Source: Gammaproteobacteria bacterium (GTDB taxonomy: Bacteria; Pseudomonadota; Gammaproteobacteria; Steroidobacterales; Steroidobacteraceae). From it: DNA of 64,000 bases. The position numbers and the translations under genes are program-made. The stretch covers positions 27,922 through 91,921 of the forward strand of contig PLUE01000024.1 of NCBI GenBank assembly GCA_003164785.1, in the 5' to 3' direction. This document shows positions 44,029 to 51,801 of this stretch, in pieces. The notes under the pieces were generated by a model, which was not told where the DNA came from, made no database searches, and saw nothing but the letters and a program-made list of their open reading frames with translations. The first letter of the stretch is position 1. The number at the start of each line of letters is the position of its first letter.

Positions 44029-46825
44029 CGAGCTCCGCCTTGCCGTAACGGCCTGGATTAAGTTGTGCCAGCGCAGCGAAACTCTTCTGGACCCATTCAT
44101 CGTAGGTCCCGTTCTTGGTGCGCGCCGTATTCACCTCATGCAATTTGATCGCATCCTCCTCGAACGGAAAGGCCTGCTCCTCGAGAAGGACGTTGTACTG
44201 CTCCAATTCGTCCTTCGACAGATTCTTCGGCCGCTCCGAGTTCATCAGATCCTTGCCCAGCTGGCGATACAGCTCGGCGCTCTCGAAGGTCGCCGCCGTC
44301 GTCACGTCGGTCACCTCATAATCGGCAGCCTGCGAGTAGGCCTTCAGCGCCGTCTCCATCGCCTTGCGCTTCTCCACGAGCGATCGCTTGAGGGGCGCGA
44401 CCAGCTTGATCCTGACGAATGCCTCGCGGACGGGCTCCGCCAACGCCAAGGTCGCTTTGGCCGCCAGAGACCGACTACGGTCCGTGCGTGCGGCGCCCGC
44501 GGAGCGGTCGGCAGCGATGATTTCCTTCAGCCAATGATCGCGACCCGCCGAATCCCCCGCCTTCGCCGCGAGTTCGCTCAATTGATTGCGCGCTTCCATG
44601 GCCGGATTCAATGGCTGCGGAAAGTGTTTCACGAACGCTTCCAACATGGCGCGTGATTTCGGGGTGTTGCCGGCCTTGTCGTAGAGTTCGGCGGCGCGCC
44701 GGGTGGCCTCGCGCTGGACCTCCGGGGTCTCGCCAGGCGTCTGCGCAATCTTCTCGAACTCCGCGGCCGCCTCGGCAGGATGATTCGATTCGGAGTAAGC
44801 CACCGCCAGGTTCCGGGTCACATCGGTCTGCAGCGGACTCTGGGGGAAATTGCGGCGGAATCCCTCGAGCACGACGACCGCCCGGTCCCACTGCTTCTCC
44901 CTCATCAGCAGCGCCGCGGCGTCGAAATCCGCGTTGGCCCGTACCTTCGAGGCCGGCGCCTCCTTCGAGACCCGCAGGAAGTCGTCGACCGCCCCGCTGC
45001 TGTCGCCCGACGTGTTTTTCTGCTCGCCTTGTTTGTAGATGGCGGCCGCGAGCCGTTCCACGATCACCGCGCGTTCGGGGTCGTTGGGCGGCATCAACGA
45101 TTGAGCTTTGCTGTAGCCCAGCTCGGCCTTGTCGAACTGCCCCTGGTCGAAATTCGAGTTCGCGATCACCGTCCAGGCAATGCGCTGCTTTGCCGGATCG
45201 GCGGGAGGCTGCCGCGTCAGTATCGTCTGCGCGGCCGCGACGGCACGGGGGTAGTCCTTGATGGCATATAGGTCGGTCGACGCCCGGGTCAGCACCGCCA
45301 CCGTCTCCGGATGCTGCGGAAAGGTCGCGGCGAACTTGAGCGAGCTGTCGATCTCGCGGGCATGCATTGCCGCCCGCGGCTCGCCGGCCAGGGCGTCCTC
45401 CTGTTTGCCGTATGCCACGATGGCCGCGTAGCCCGCGGCCCCCGCCTTGTCGTGCGCACCGTACCCGTAGGCGGTCTTTTCGTACTCCTGCGCCGCATCG
45501 AGATACTCCTTGTTTTCAAAGAGCGTATCGCCAAGCGACAAGTTCATGGCCGCGGTATCGGGATCGTCCGGAAAGGAACCGATGAAACTGCGATACCACT
45601 TCGCCGCCTCTTGATAGTCCGCGGAACTCTTGCTGCGCTGTGCCTGCGCATGCGCGTACTGCGCCACGTCCTTGAGGTTGATCTTCAGTTCCGCGACCAC
45701 CGCCGCCTCGCCCTGCGGCGTCCGATTCCTCCAGAAGGGGGTGCCGTAGCTATAGTTTTCGACGAACTCTTTCTTGCCCTGCAGGACCAGCTGCGCAAAG
45801 CCCCCTTTCGAATACGCTTCGATCGCCTGCATCTGCAGCTGCGGCGCCTTCTCGTTGTCACGATCCTGCAAAACGAACGCGCGATAGGCGTCGGCTGCGT
45901 CCGTGTAGCGCTCCTTCTCGATGTAGAAGTCGCCCAGGCGTGCGTACAACAGATACGAGTAGGGGCGAGGCTTGTGGTGCTTCACGAACACGTCGATCGT
46001 CTTCGGACCGTCCATATAGGAGAACGTGATCGCCATGACGCGAAAGGTGTCCTCGACCAACTCGCGATTGGCGCGGGACAGGCCGTCGAGTTCGATCAGG
46101 GCCGACGGGTCGCGCTTCGAGACCAGCACCGAGTCGAGGACGCCCGAGAAGGACTCCAGGCTGCGCTCGTTCTCGCCCTGCTTGAACAGGGACCAGCCGT
46201 GCTTGTACAGGCTCTGATTGTAGTAGGGGGAGGACGGTCCGATCTTGATGACGGCCTCGTAGGCCGCCTGCGCCGCAGGGTACGTCTTGGGGGCGAACAA
46301 GATCTCGCCGCGGCGAAATTGGGCCTCGTCGATGTAGCGGCTGTTCGGATAGTTGGCCACCAACTGATCGAGCGCGGCGAGCGCCTTGTCCGGTTGCGCG
46401 TTGAGTTCATACGCTCGCGCGAGTTGATAGAGGACGGCGTCGTTGCGCTCGTATTTCGGATAGGTCTTCAACAGGGCCGAATACAGATGAATGGCCTCCG
46501 TCGCGCGCAATCCCTCGTTGGTGACGAGTTCATGCTCGATCCGCTCGGATTCCGAGCTTTCGAGATTCAAATCGCCCAGTCGGCGCAGCGCCTCGGCCCG
46601 CAGCCCCGAGTCTCCGGCGTTCAGATCGAGAAAGCGACGATAGCTGTCCATGGCCTTGTTGGCATCGACCCCCTGCGGCGGCGCCTGGCTCACGTCGACT
46701 TGGTCTCCCTCGAGGTCCTTGATGGTCGCCGGCGGTTTCGAGGCGGCCTGCGCCGGTCCCGGCGCGCACGCAATGGAGCCCAGAACCGCCACCCACGAAA
46801 CCACGAAGCCCGTGACGCGCTTCAT
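44000..46825 (-). CDS. Large periplasmic TPR protein
   Basis: The 941-residue protein starts with a signal peptide (MKRVTGFVVSWVAVLGSIAC) and consists almost wholly of tetratricopeptide-like repeats, for example YQLARAYELNAQPDKALAAL, AAMNLSLGDTLFENKEYLDA and DVTRNLAVAYSESNHPAEAA. Such solenoids serve as scaffolds for protein complexes. The ATG at 46825 overlaps the upstream TPR gene as ATGA. Size, export and neighbours match the long TPR components of Agl-Glt-like machines. Confidence 0.88.
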   Translation of the reverse strand: MKRVTGFVVSWVAVLGSIACAPGPAQAASKPPATIKDLEGDQVDVSQAPPQGVDANKAMDSYRRFLDLNAGDSGLRAEALRRLGDLNLESSESERIEHELVTNEGLRATEAIHLYSALLKTYPKYERNDAVLYQLARAYELNAQPDKALAALDQLVANYPNSRYIDEAQFRRGEILFAPKTYPAAQAAYEAVIKIGPSSPYYNQSLYKHGWSLFKQGENERSLESFSGVLDSVLVSKRDPSALIELDGLSRANRELVEDTFRVMAITFSYMDGPKTIDVFVKHHKPRPYSYLLYARLGDFYIEKERYTDAADAYRAFVLQDRDNEKAPQLQMQAIEAYSKGGFAQLVLQGKKEFVENYSYGTPFWRNRTPQGEAAVVAELKINLKDVAQYAHAQAQRSKSSADYQEAAKWYRSFIGSFPDDPDTAAMNLSLGDTLFENKEYLDAAQEYEKTAYGYGAHDKAGAAGYAAIVAYGKQEDALAGEPRAAMHAREIDSSLKFAATFPQHPETVAVLTRASTDLYAIKDYPRAVAAAQTILTRQPPADPAKQRIAWTVIANSNFDQGQFDKAELGYSKAQSLMPPNDPERAVIVERLAAAIYKQGEQKNTSGDSSGAVDDFLRVSKEAPASKVRANADFDAAALLMREKQWDRAVVVLEGFRRNFPQSPLQTDVTRNLAVAYSESNHPAEAAAEFEKIAQTPGETPEVQREATRRAAELYDKAGNTPKSRAMLEAFVKHFPQPLNPAMEARNQLSELAAKAGDSAGRDHWLKEIIAADRSAGAARTDRSRSLAAKATLALAEPVREAFVRIKLVAPLKRSLVEKRKAMETALKAYSQAADYEVTDVTTAATFESAELYRQLGKDLMNSERPKNLSKDELEQYNVLLEEQAFPFEEDAIKLHEVNTARTKNGTYDEWVQKSFAALAQLNPGRYGKAELGEPLVESIR

Positions 46826-48753
46826 GGCTGCGCCTTCGGCTTGCCCGGCCCGTTGGTGGTCTTGTCGTAGATCGCCGCCAATTCGTATCGGGCCTGCACC
46901 TGATAGACCAGGATTCGCTGCTTCTGCATCTCGAGTTCGCGGATGGCGAGCGTCTGCAGAAAGCGATTTTGCTGCTCGCTCAACGCCGCCAGCCGTTGCT
47001 GCAATTGATCGATGCGCGCGCTCACCGCAGAGACCCGCATGCCGAAGCCCCCGGTGTTGTTCGGCATGCTCTGCCGGGCCTGCGAGACCTGCACGGTGCG
47101 TTTCTGCGTCTCGGCGAGGGAGGTTTCGAGTTCCTTGACCGAGCGACGCTCGTTCCACAGCCGCGCCTTGAAACTCTGCGACAGCCGCCAGTACATGACT
47201 CCCTTCAGCAGGCGAAGTCGGTCGCGCATCTCGCCCAGCTCAGGATCCTCAGGGTGTGAATTGAGGTAGTTCTCTATTCGCTGCAGACGCGCCCAATTCT
47301 TCTGTTCCTCCGGCGTGCCGAGGGCGGCCACGTCGTTGGATTTCTCGATCTCATTGATGCGGGACTCGAAATCGACGCGCTTCTTCGTCAATGCGCCGAG
47401 GTCCGTCGCCGACATCACGGCGTCGGCCTTGGGCACCTGGGCGTTGTAGGCTTCCTGACGCGTATCCAGCATGTCGTTGAACGCGGCAAGATCCTCGCGC
47501 CAGGCGTCGAGATTGCGGCTCATGAAATTGAGCTCGCGGTAATTCTTCAAGCCTTCCTGAAATTCGTTGCTGGCCAACAGCTGGTAGAGATACCGCGACT
47601 CGGGCGCGTCCGGCAGGGTCTTCAGCTGCCAATACCAGGTGAGCGAGTCCTTTTTGTCGTTGTTCAACAAGCGATCGAGCAGGCTGCCCGAGTGGATCTG
47701 GTCGATGGAGTCGTCGATGCGCTTCGACTCCGCGTCGAAGGACTCGATGGCCGAGTTGTAGAAGTCGGCCGCCTGCCCGGTCGCGCCCAGCTGATTGTAG
47801 GCGTACGGAACCGTGAGATAGGACTCCTGCACCGCGGAGTCCAGCAGACTCCGTTTGCGCAAGGCCAACCACGGAACCAGCGCACGCTTGAATTGCCCCA
47901 GGGACGAATCGGCCCAGCCCACGCCCAGAAGCGCCTTGCTCGAGTACGGTCCATCGAGCCGCACCCGCTCGAGGATGGGCCGTGCATCGGCGGGTCGCTC
48001 GGCCTGCATGAACGCAAACCCCAGCGCCAGATTGGCCTTGTCGCGAAGCGCCAGCAATTCCTCGCTCGAGGTTTCCATCCGACCGACTTGATCGAGGTAG
48101 GTGATCGCATCGGAAAGCCGACCCTTCCGCACCAGGGCGACGCCCAGGTTGAACTGCGCATAGGCGGTCCAGTCCGGCGGCCCATGCCAGGCGGTCAGGG
48201 ATGCGATCGCATCGTCGTAGCGATCCTGGCGCAGCATGAGCTGGGCGAGAAGCATGTAGCGTTCCGCGCTGATGCGCGGCTGGATCTTGTCGGAAACCTT
48301 GCGCAACGCCGCCTCGGACTCCGCAAGATATCCGCGCTGATACCAGACCTTGCCGAGATAGAACCACGCCTTGTTGCGGACGTTTTCCGACACGTTGGCG
48401 GTGCCGAGCAATGTCTCGAAGATTTTGCCGGCTTCGACATGCTCACCCAACGACAGGTACAAGCCGCCCAGCAGCAGTTGCGCTTCGCCCCTTGTATTCG
48501 GCAGGCGTTCGAGCTGTTGTGCCGCGAGCAGCCGGGTGATCGAGTCGAAATAATCGTCTTGATAAAAATAGAACAGCACGTCGCCGTAATGAAGATCCTT
48601 GACGTCCTGGGGAGGCAGGCCGTCCGGATCGGGCGGGACGTTCTTGGCCAGCGTCGGCGCCAGCGGCAAAGTCGCGAGCAACCCGCCGAGTAACAGCGGT
48701 CGGAACCTGCCGATCACTCGTTGCAGTGCCACGTGCGTCACGACCGTCATCAT
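46822..48753 (-). CDS. Exported TPR/coiled-coil protein
   Basis: The 643-residue protein has a signal peptide (to about residue 37), TPR repeats from 50 to 340 (LLLGGLYLSLGEHVEAGKIF, FNLGVALVRKGRLSDAITYL) and a helical C-terminal part with heptad-like sequence (570-640) that may form a coiled coil. The ATG at 48753 overlaps the upstream stop as ATGA; a TTG at 48759 would add two residues. It should work in the periplasm with the larger TPR protein encoded next. Confidence 0.87.
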   Translation of the reverse strand: MMTVVTHVALQRVIGRFRPLLLGGLLATLPLAPTLAKNVPPDPDGLPPQDVKDLHYGDVLFYFYQDDYFDSITRLLAAQQLERLPNTRGEAQLLLGGLYLSLGEHVEAGKIFETLLGTANVSENVRNKAWFYLGKVWYQRGYLAESEAALRKVSDKIQPRISAERYMLLAQLMLRQDRYDDAIASLTAWHGPPDWTAYAQFNLGVALVRKGRLSDAITYLDQVGRMETSSEELLALRDKANLALGFAFMQAERPADARPILERVRLDGPYSSKALLGVGWADSSLGQFKRALVPWLALRKRSLLDSAVQESYLTVPYAYNQLGATGQAADFYNSAIESFDAESKRIDDSIDQIHSGSLLDRLLNNDKKDSLTWYWQLKTLPDAPESRYLYQLLASNEFQEGLKNYRELNFMSRNLDAWREDLAAFNDMLDTRQEAYNAQVPKADAVMSATDLGALTKKRVDFESRINEIEKSNDVAALGTPEEQKNWARLQRIENYLNSHPEDPELGEMRDRLRLLKGVMYWRLSQSFKARLWNERRSVKELETSLAETQKRTVQVSQARQSMPNNTGGFGMRVSAVSARIDQLQQRLAALSEQQNRFLQTLAIRELEMQKQRILVYQVQARYELAAIYDKTTNGPGKPKAQP

Positions 48754-49418
48754 TCCCAATCTTTGATCTTGAACTCGGGCTGGTGCTTGGTCACGCGATC
48801 CGTAATCTTGAGTTCCAAGTATTTGGCGCCCACACCCTTGGCGAAAACGATCGTGGCGCCGCGCTTGTAGTCACGTTCCATCGGGCCCTTCCCGGTGAAA
48901 AATGCGACCAACTCATGTTTGCCGAGCTTCAGATTGCCGAGATAGATCTCCTGCACTCCGCCCTTCAACAGGGCATCGGCCTCACGCGCGGTATACAGAT
49001 AGTTCTTGACTTCCTTGTTGTCGATCTTGAGCGTGACCGAATCCAGGGCGAAAAAAGTCCCGACGTCCATGGAAACGTAGACCGCGACCTGGGTGTTGGC
49101 GGGGAACAGTAGTTCCTCCTGCAGCACGAACAGATCCTTGTTCAATTCGATGACATCCTTCTTCATCCCCTGCACTTCTTGATCCAGCGTCTTGAAGTCG
49201 GCGGGCGGCGTATCGGACAGGGGCGTCCCGGGCGCGGGCACGGCGGCGGGTCCCGCGGCCGGAGTCGCCGGACCCGGGGCGGCAGGCGCGGGAACCGCCG
49301 CCGCAGGTGCGGGTGTCGCGGCGGCTGCCGCGCGCGGGACTCCACTGCTCATCGCAACGACACAGGCCAGTACGGCTCCGTGCAACACGACAGACACCAT
49401 TCGATACTTGAAATTCAT
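48750..49418 (-). CDS. Unknown exported protein with Ala/Pro linker
   Basis: The 222-residue product has a signal peptide (MNFKYRMVSVVLHGAVLACV), an Ala/Pro linker (30-70), a short helix (FKTLDQEVQGMKKDVIELNK) and a beta-rich domain (VAVYVSMDVGTFFALDSVTL ... GKHELVAFFTGKGPMERDYK). The domain looks like a pegged, sugar-binding-like or PEGA-like sandwich, but I do not recognise a family. The ATG at 49418 is 13 bases after the thioredoxin-like gene, and the stop is coupled to the TPR gene. Confidence 0.83.
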   Translation of the reverse strand: MNFKYRMVSVVLHGAVLACVVAMSSGVPRAAAAATPAPAAAVPAPAAPGPATPAAGPAAVPAPGTPLSDTPPADFKTLDQEVQGMKKDVIELNKDLFVLQEELLFPANTQVAVYVSMDVGTFFALDSVTLKIDNKEVKNYLYTAREADALLKGGVQEIYLGNLKLGKHELVAFFTGKGPMERDYKRGATIVFAKGVGAKYLELKITDRVTKHQPEFKIKDWE

Positions 49419-49431
49419 AGCAGACCTATCG

Positions 49432-49932
49432 TTATTCGCGCAGCAATTCGCGTATTTGATCCAGATACGTGCGTTCATCGCCGCGCTTGAAGCCGACGTT
49501 CGAGTAACGCACCACGCCAGCCCTGTCGATGAGGATGGTCATGGGCATTTTCCGTAGTAAGTAATCTCGGCCAAGATCCGGGCTGTTGTCGAACAAGATC
49601 GGATATCGGACCTTCATGGCGTCGGCAAATTCCCGGGCGCGCGCCACATCTTCATCGACCGACACACCCAGCACGACGAGCCCCGCCCGATTATACGTGG
49701 TGTTGATTCGATCGAGCGCCGGCATCTCGTCCCGTGAGTCGCTCACCCATCGCGCCCAAAAATTGACGACGACCACCTGACCGCGGTATTCGGACAAACG
49801 CAGGTTCCTGCCGGCTTGGTCCTTCAAGACGAAGTCCGGGGCTTGCCTGCCGACCAAGGTGGGCACGGCCGCCGACGCGGCGATCAACGATGCGCTTAAG
49901 GCAAACCCGCAGGCAAAAAGAACCCTACGCAC
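49432..49932 (-). CDS. TlpA-like thioredoxin-fold protein without CxxC
   Basis: The 166-residue protein has a signal peptide and a TlpA/redoxin fold (GRQAPDFVLKDQAGRNLRLS, VVVVNFWARW, ILIDRAGVVRYSNVGF with the cis-proline area KMPMT). At the place of the catalytic WCGPC it reads WVSDS (62-66), and no cysteine is left in the mature protein, so it cannot do thiol exchange. It heads the operon of TPR, ExbB and ExbD genes and may be a structural part. An intact relative is encoded at 59938. The GTG start has only a weak ribosome binding site; a TTGACA at 50103-50098 lies upstream without a clear -10. Confidence 0.88.
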   Translation of the reverse strand: MRRVLFACGFALSASLIAASAAVPTLVGRQAPDFVLKDQAGRNLRLSEYRGQVVVVNFWARWVSDSRDEMPALDRINTTYNRAGLVVLGVSVDEDVARAREFADAMKVRYPILFDNSPDLGRDYLLRKMPMTILIDRAGVVRYSNVGFKRGDERTYLDQIRELLRE

Positions 49933-50160
49933 GCGGAGACATCCTCACCGCGTGAGTCTTGATTCGACCGGCTCGAATACGGCGCCGAAGCGCAGCAAAT
50001 CATTCACTCTGGTAACCCCGCTGTCTAAAGGAAACATCCCGCAGACCGGAAGCTTCGCGCCCAGACCTCATGCAAAATCGCACAATGAGAGCCGAGGTGT
50101 CAACGCACGCGGTCCCCATGATCAGTTTCAACACGTCGCGCGCACATTACGGCCGATGGC

Positions 50161-51774
50161 TTACGTCGCGGGCACCAAGCCGTTCACCAGACCGGCCAGC
50201 GGTTGGAAGGCGATCAGCGACTCCAGGGCCGTGCCCGTGCCCAACGTGTTGTTCACATTCGGCGCCGGATAAAGCGTCGGAAAGGCGCTGATGGCATTGG
50301 CGCTATGCAACGCCATGTAGTTGAGCACGACCATCTGCGCCAGATTGAACACGTTGTTGCCGGCGGGACTGCCCGTCGTGTTGAGCGAACCGTCCGAATT
50401 GAAATACCCGATCTGCAGACTCATCTCCGGATTGGGCTGCGCCGCCACCGGCTTGCCGTTGGGGTTATACACCAGGAAGTAGGTCGCCGCGACGCTCTGG
50501 TTGTCGCCGGTCCATACGCCCTTGCCGCGGCCGGCGGCCGAGGTGTCGATCATCCCGTTGCTGGCGAGCGAGCCATCGCTGAACACGTAGATCATGACCG
50601 GCTTGCCGACGAGCGCCGCATATTGCAGACACGCACCGATGCAATTGCCGAGATGCTCGTCGCGGGTCTCGCCGGTGGCCCGATCCCCGGTATGGTAATC
50701 GAAACCGCCCATTTCGATGGTACCGCCCGCGGCATTGCCGTCGATGACGAGCTTCATGACCGCCGCCGTTGCCTGGAAGTCGGGATCAGCGAACTCCGCC
50801 TGGGAAAAGATGCCGCTCGAGCCCACGATTTTCGGGTCGGATTGCGGATCCACCGCGCCCGGGCCGCCGTATTTGTTGACGACGTACGCCGCTTTGGTAT
50901 AACTGCAGGCCTGGATTTGCTTGGCGGCGGCATCCAGGGTCGCGTCCGCAGGATAGGCCTGCACCTGAGCATATTTGGCGTCGCTGATGCGCTTCATCGA
51001 CTCCAGCACATTCGTCTGATCCTGCGCCGCGGGAAGCAGCGTATTGAGTTCGCCGGTGCTGACCAAGCCTGTCGTATCCCCCTCGGTGGCGATCACGCTG
51101 GGCTGGGCGCTGGCAATGACCATGCTGGGCGGCGCCATCGAATTGCCGCCGGACACCGAGCTCTCCGAACCGATCAAATTGAGCAGCCCGCCGCGGGCCC
51201 CGAACTGGTAGATGCCGTAGATTGGGTTGTGCGGATTCACGTTGGTGTCGTTCTGCGACAGAGCCGGAATGACCGTGCCGTTCGTGCCGGCAAGCGCCGC
51301 GGCCTTGGCGCGCGTCTTGATGCCGCGCAGGTGCGCGCTGTCCGAATGGAACCGCAATCCCAGACTCGAGTCGATGAAATTGCCGGTCGTGCTGGGACTC
51401 GGCACCATGGTGCCGGGCAACCCGAGCTTGCTGTAACCCGCCACGGACAGGAAATCCAGCTGGCCCTTCGGGCCGCCGACCAGCACATTCGAACCCGCGA
51501 TGTTGCCGCCGCCGGCCAGATCGAAGCAGATGAAGGGGATCTTGCCGGCGCCGGTGGTGATGTTGCAGCCGGCCAGCAGACCGGAGATGTCCGCCGCCAA
51601 CGTCGCCTGTGCGCGCCGGGGCGCGGCCAGCATCCCCAGAAGCGTCGGTGCGACCACCGTCGCCGCACCGGTCATGAAGCCCTGCGACAGGAATTCGCGG
51701 CGCGTCCGTGGCCGCGGATGATCCGGGTGGCGGAGCGGCTCGTGCAATCCCAGTGCTCTATGCTTCTTGCCCAT
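50161..51774 (-). CDS. Tat-exported DUF1501-like protein
   Basis: The 537-residue protein has a twin-arginine signal (RTRREFLSQGFMTGAATVVA) and a large secreted domain with FDYHTGDRATGETRDEHLG and VMIYVFSDGSLASNG, which resemble the alkaline-phosphatase-like DUF1501 family. Some databases mislabel relatives as GspF. The ATG at 51774 has GGAGAG eight bases before it; an ATG at 51795 has none. It is the last gene of a three-gene operon with two CxxCH proteins, whose role is unknown. Confidence 0.8.
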   Translation of the reverse strand: MGKKHRALGLHEPLRHPDHPRPRTRREFLSQGFMTGAATVVAPTLLGMLAAPRRAQATLAADISGLLAGCNITTGAGKIPFICFDLAGGGNIAGSNVLVGGPKGQLDFLSVAGYSKLGLPGTMVPSPSTTGNFIDSSLGLRFHSDSAHLRGIKTRAKAAALAGTNGTVIPALSQNDTNVNPHNPIYGIYQFGARGGLLNLIGSESSVSGGNSMAPPSMVIASAQPSVIATEGDTTGLVSTGELNTLLPAAQDQTNVLESMKRISDAKYAQVQAYPADATLDAAAKQIQACSYTKAAYVVNKYGGPGAVDPQSDPKIVGSSGIFSQAEFADPDFQATAAVMKLVIDGNAAGGTIEMGGFDYHTGDRATGETRDEHLGNCIGACLQYAALVGKPVMIYVFSDGSLASNGMIDTSAAGRGKGVWTGDNQSVAATYFLVYNPNGKPVAAQPNPEMSLQIGYFNSDGSLNTTGSPAGNNVFNLAQMVVLNYMALHSANAISAFPTLYPAPNVNNTLGTGTALESLIAFQPLAGLVNGLVPAT

Positions 51775-51801
51775 ACTAAGATCTCTCCGATTCATCGTGA
51801 G

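Noticed and set aside
39726..49932. Claim that the organism glides
   Set aside because: Similar gene sets exist in bacteria not known to glide, and no motility regulators are in the window.
50098..50103. TTGACA on the minus strand upstream of the TlpA-like gene
   Set aside because: The -10 region (CGATTT) is poor, so it was not listed as a promoter.
50161..51774. Type II secretion protein GspF
   Set aside because: The Tat leader and alkaline-phosphatase-like motifs do not fit the membrane protein GspF; the label seems to be a database artefact.
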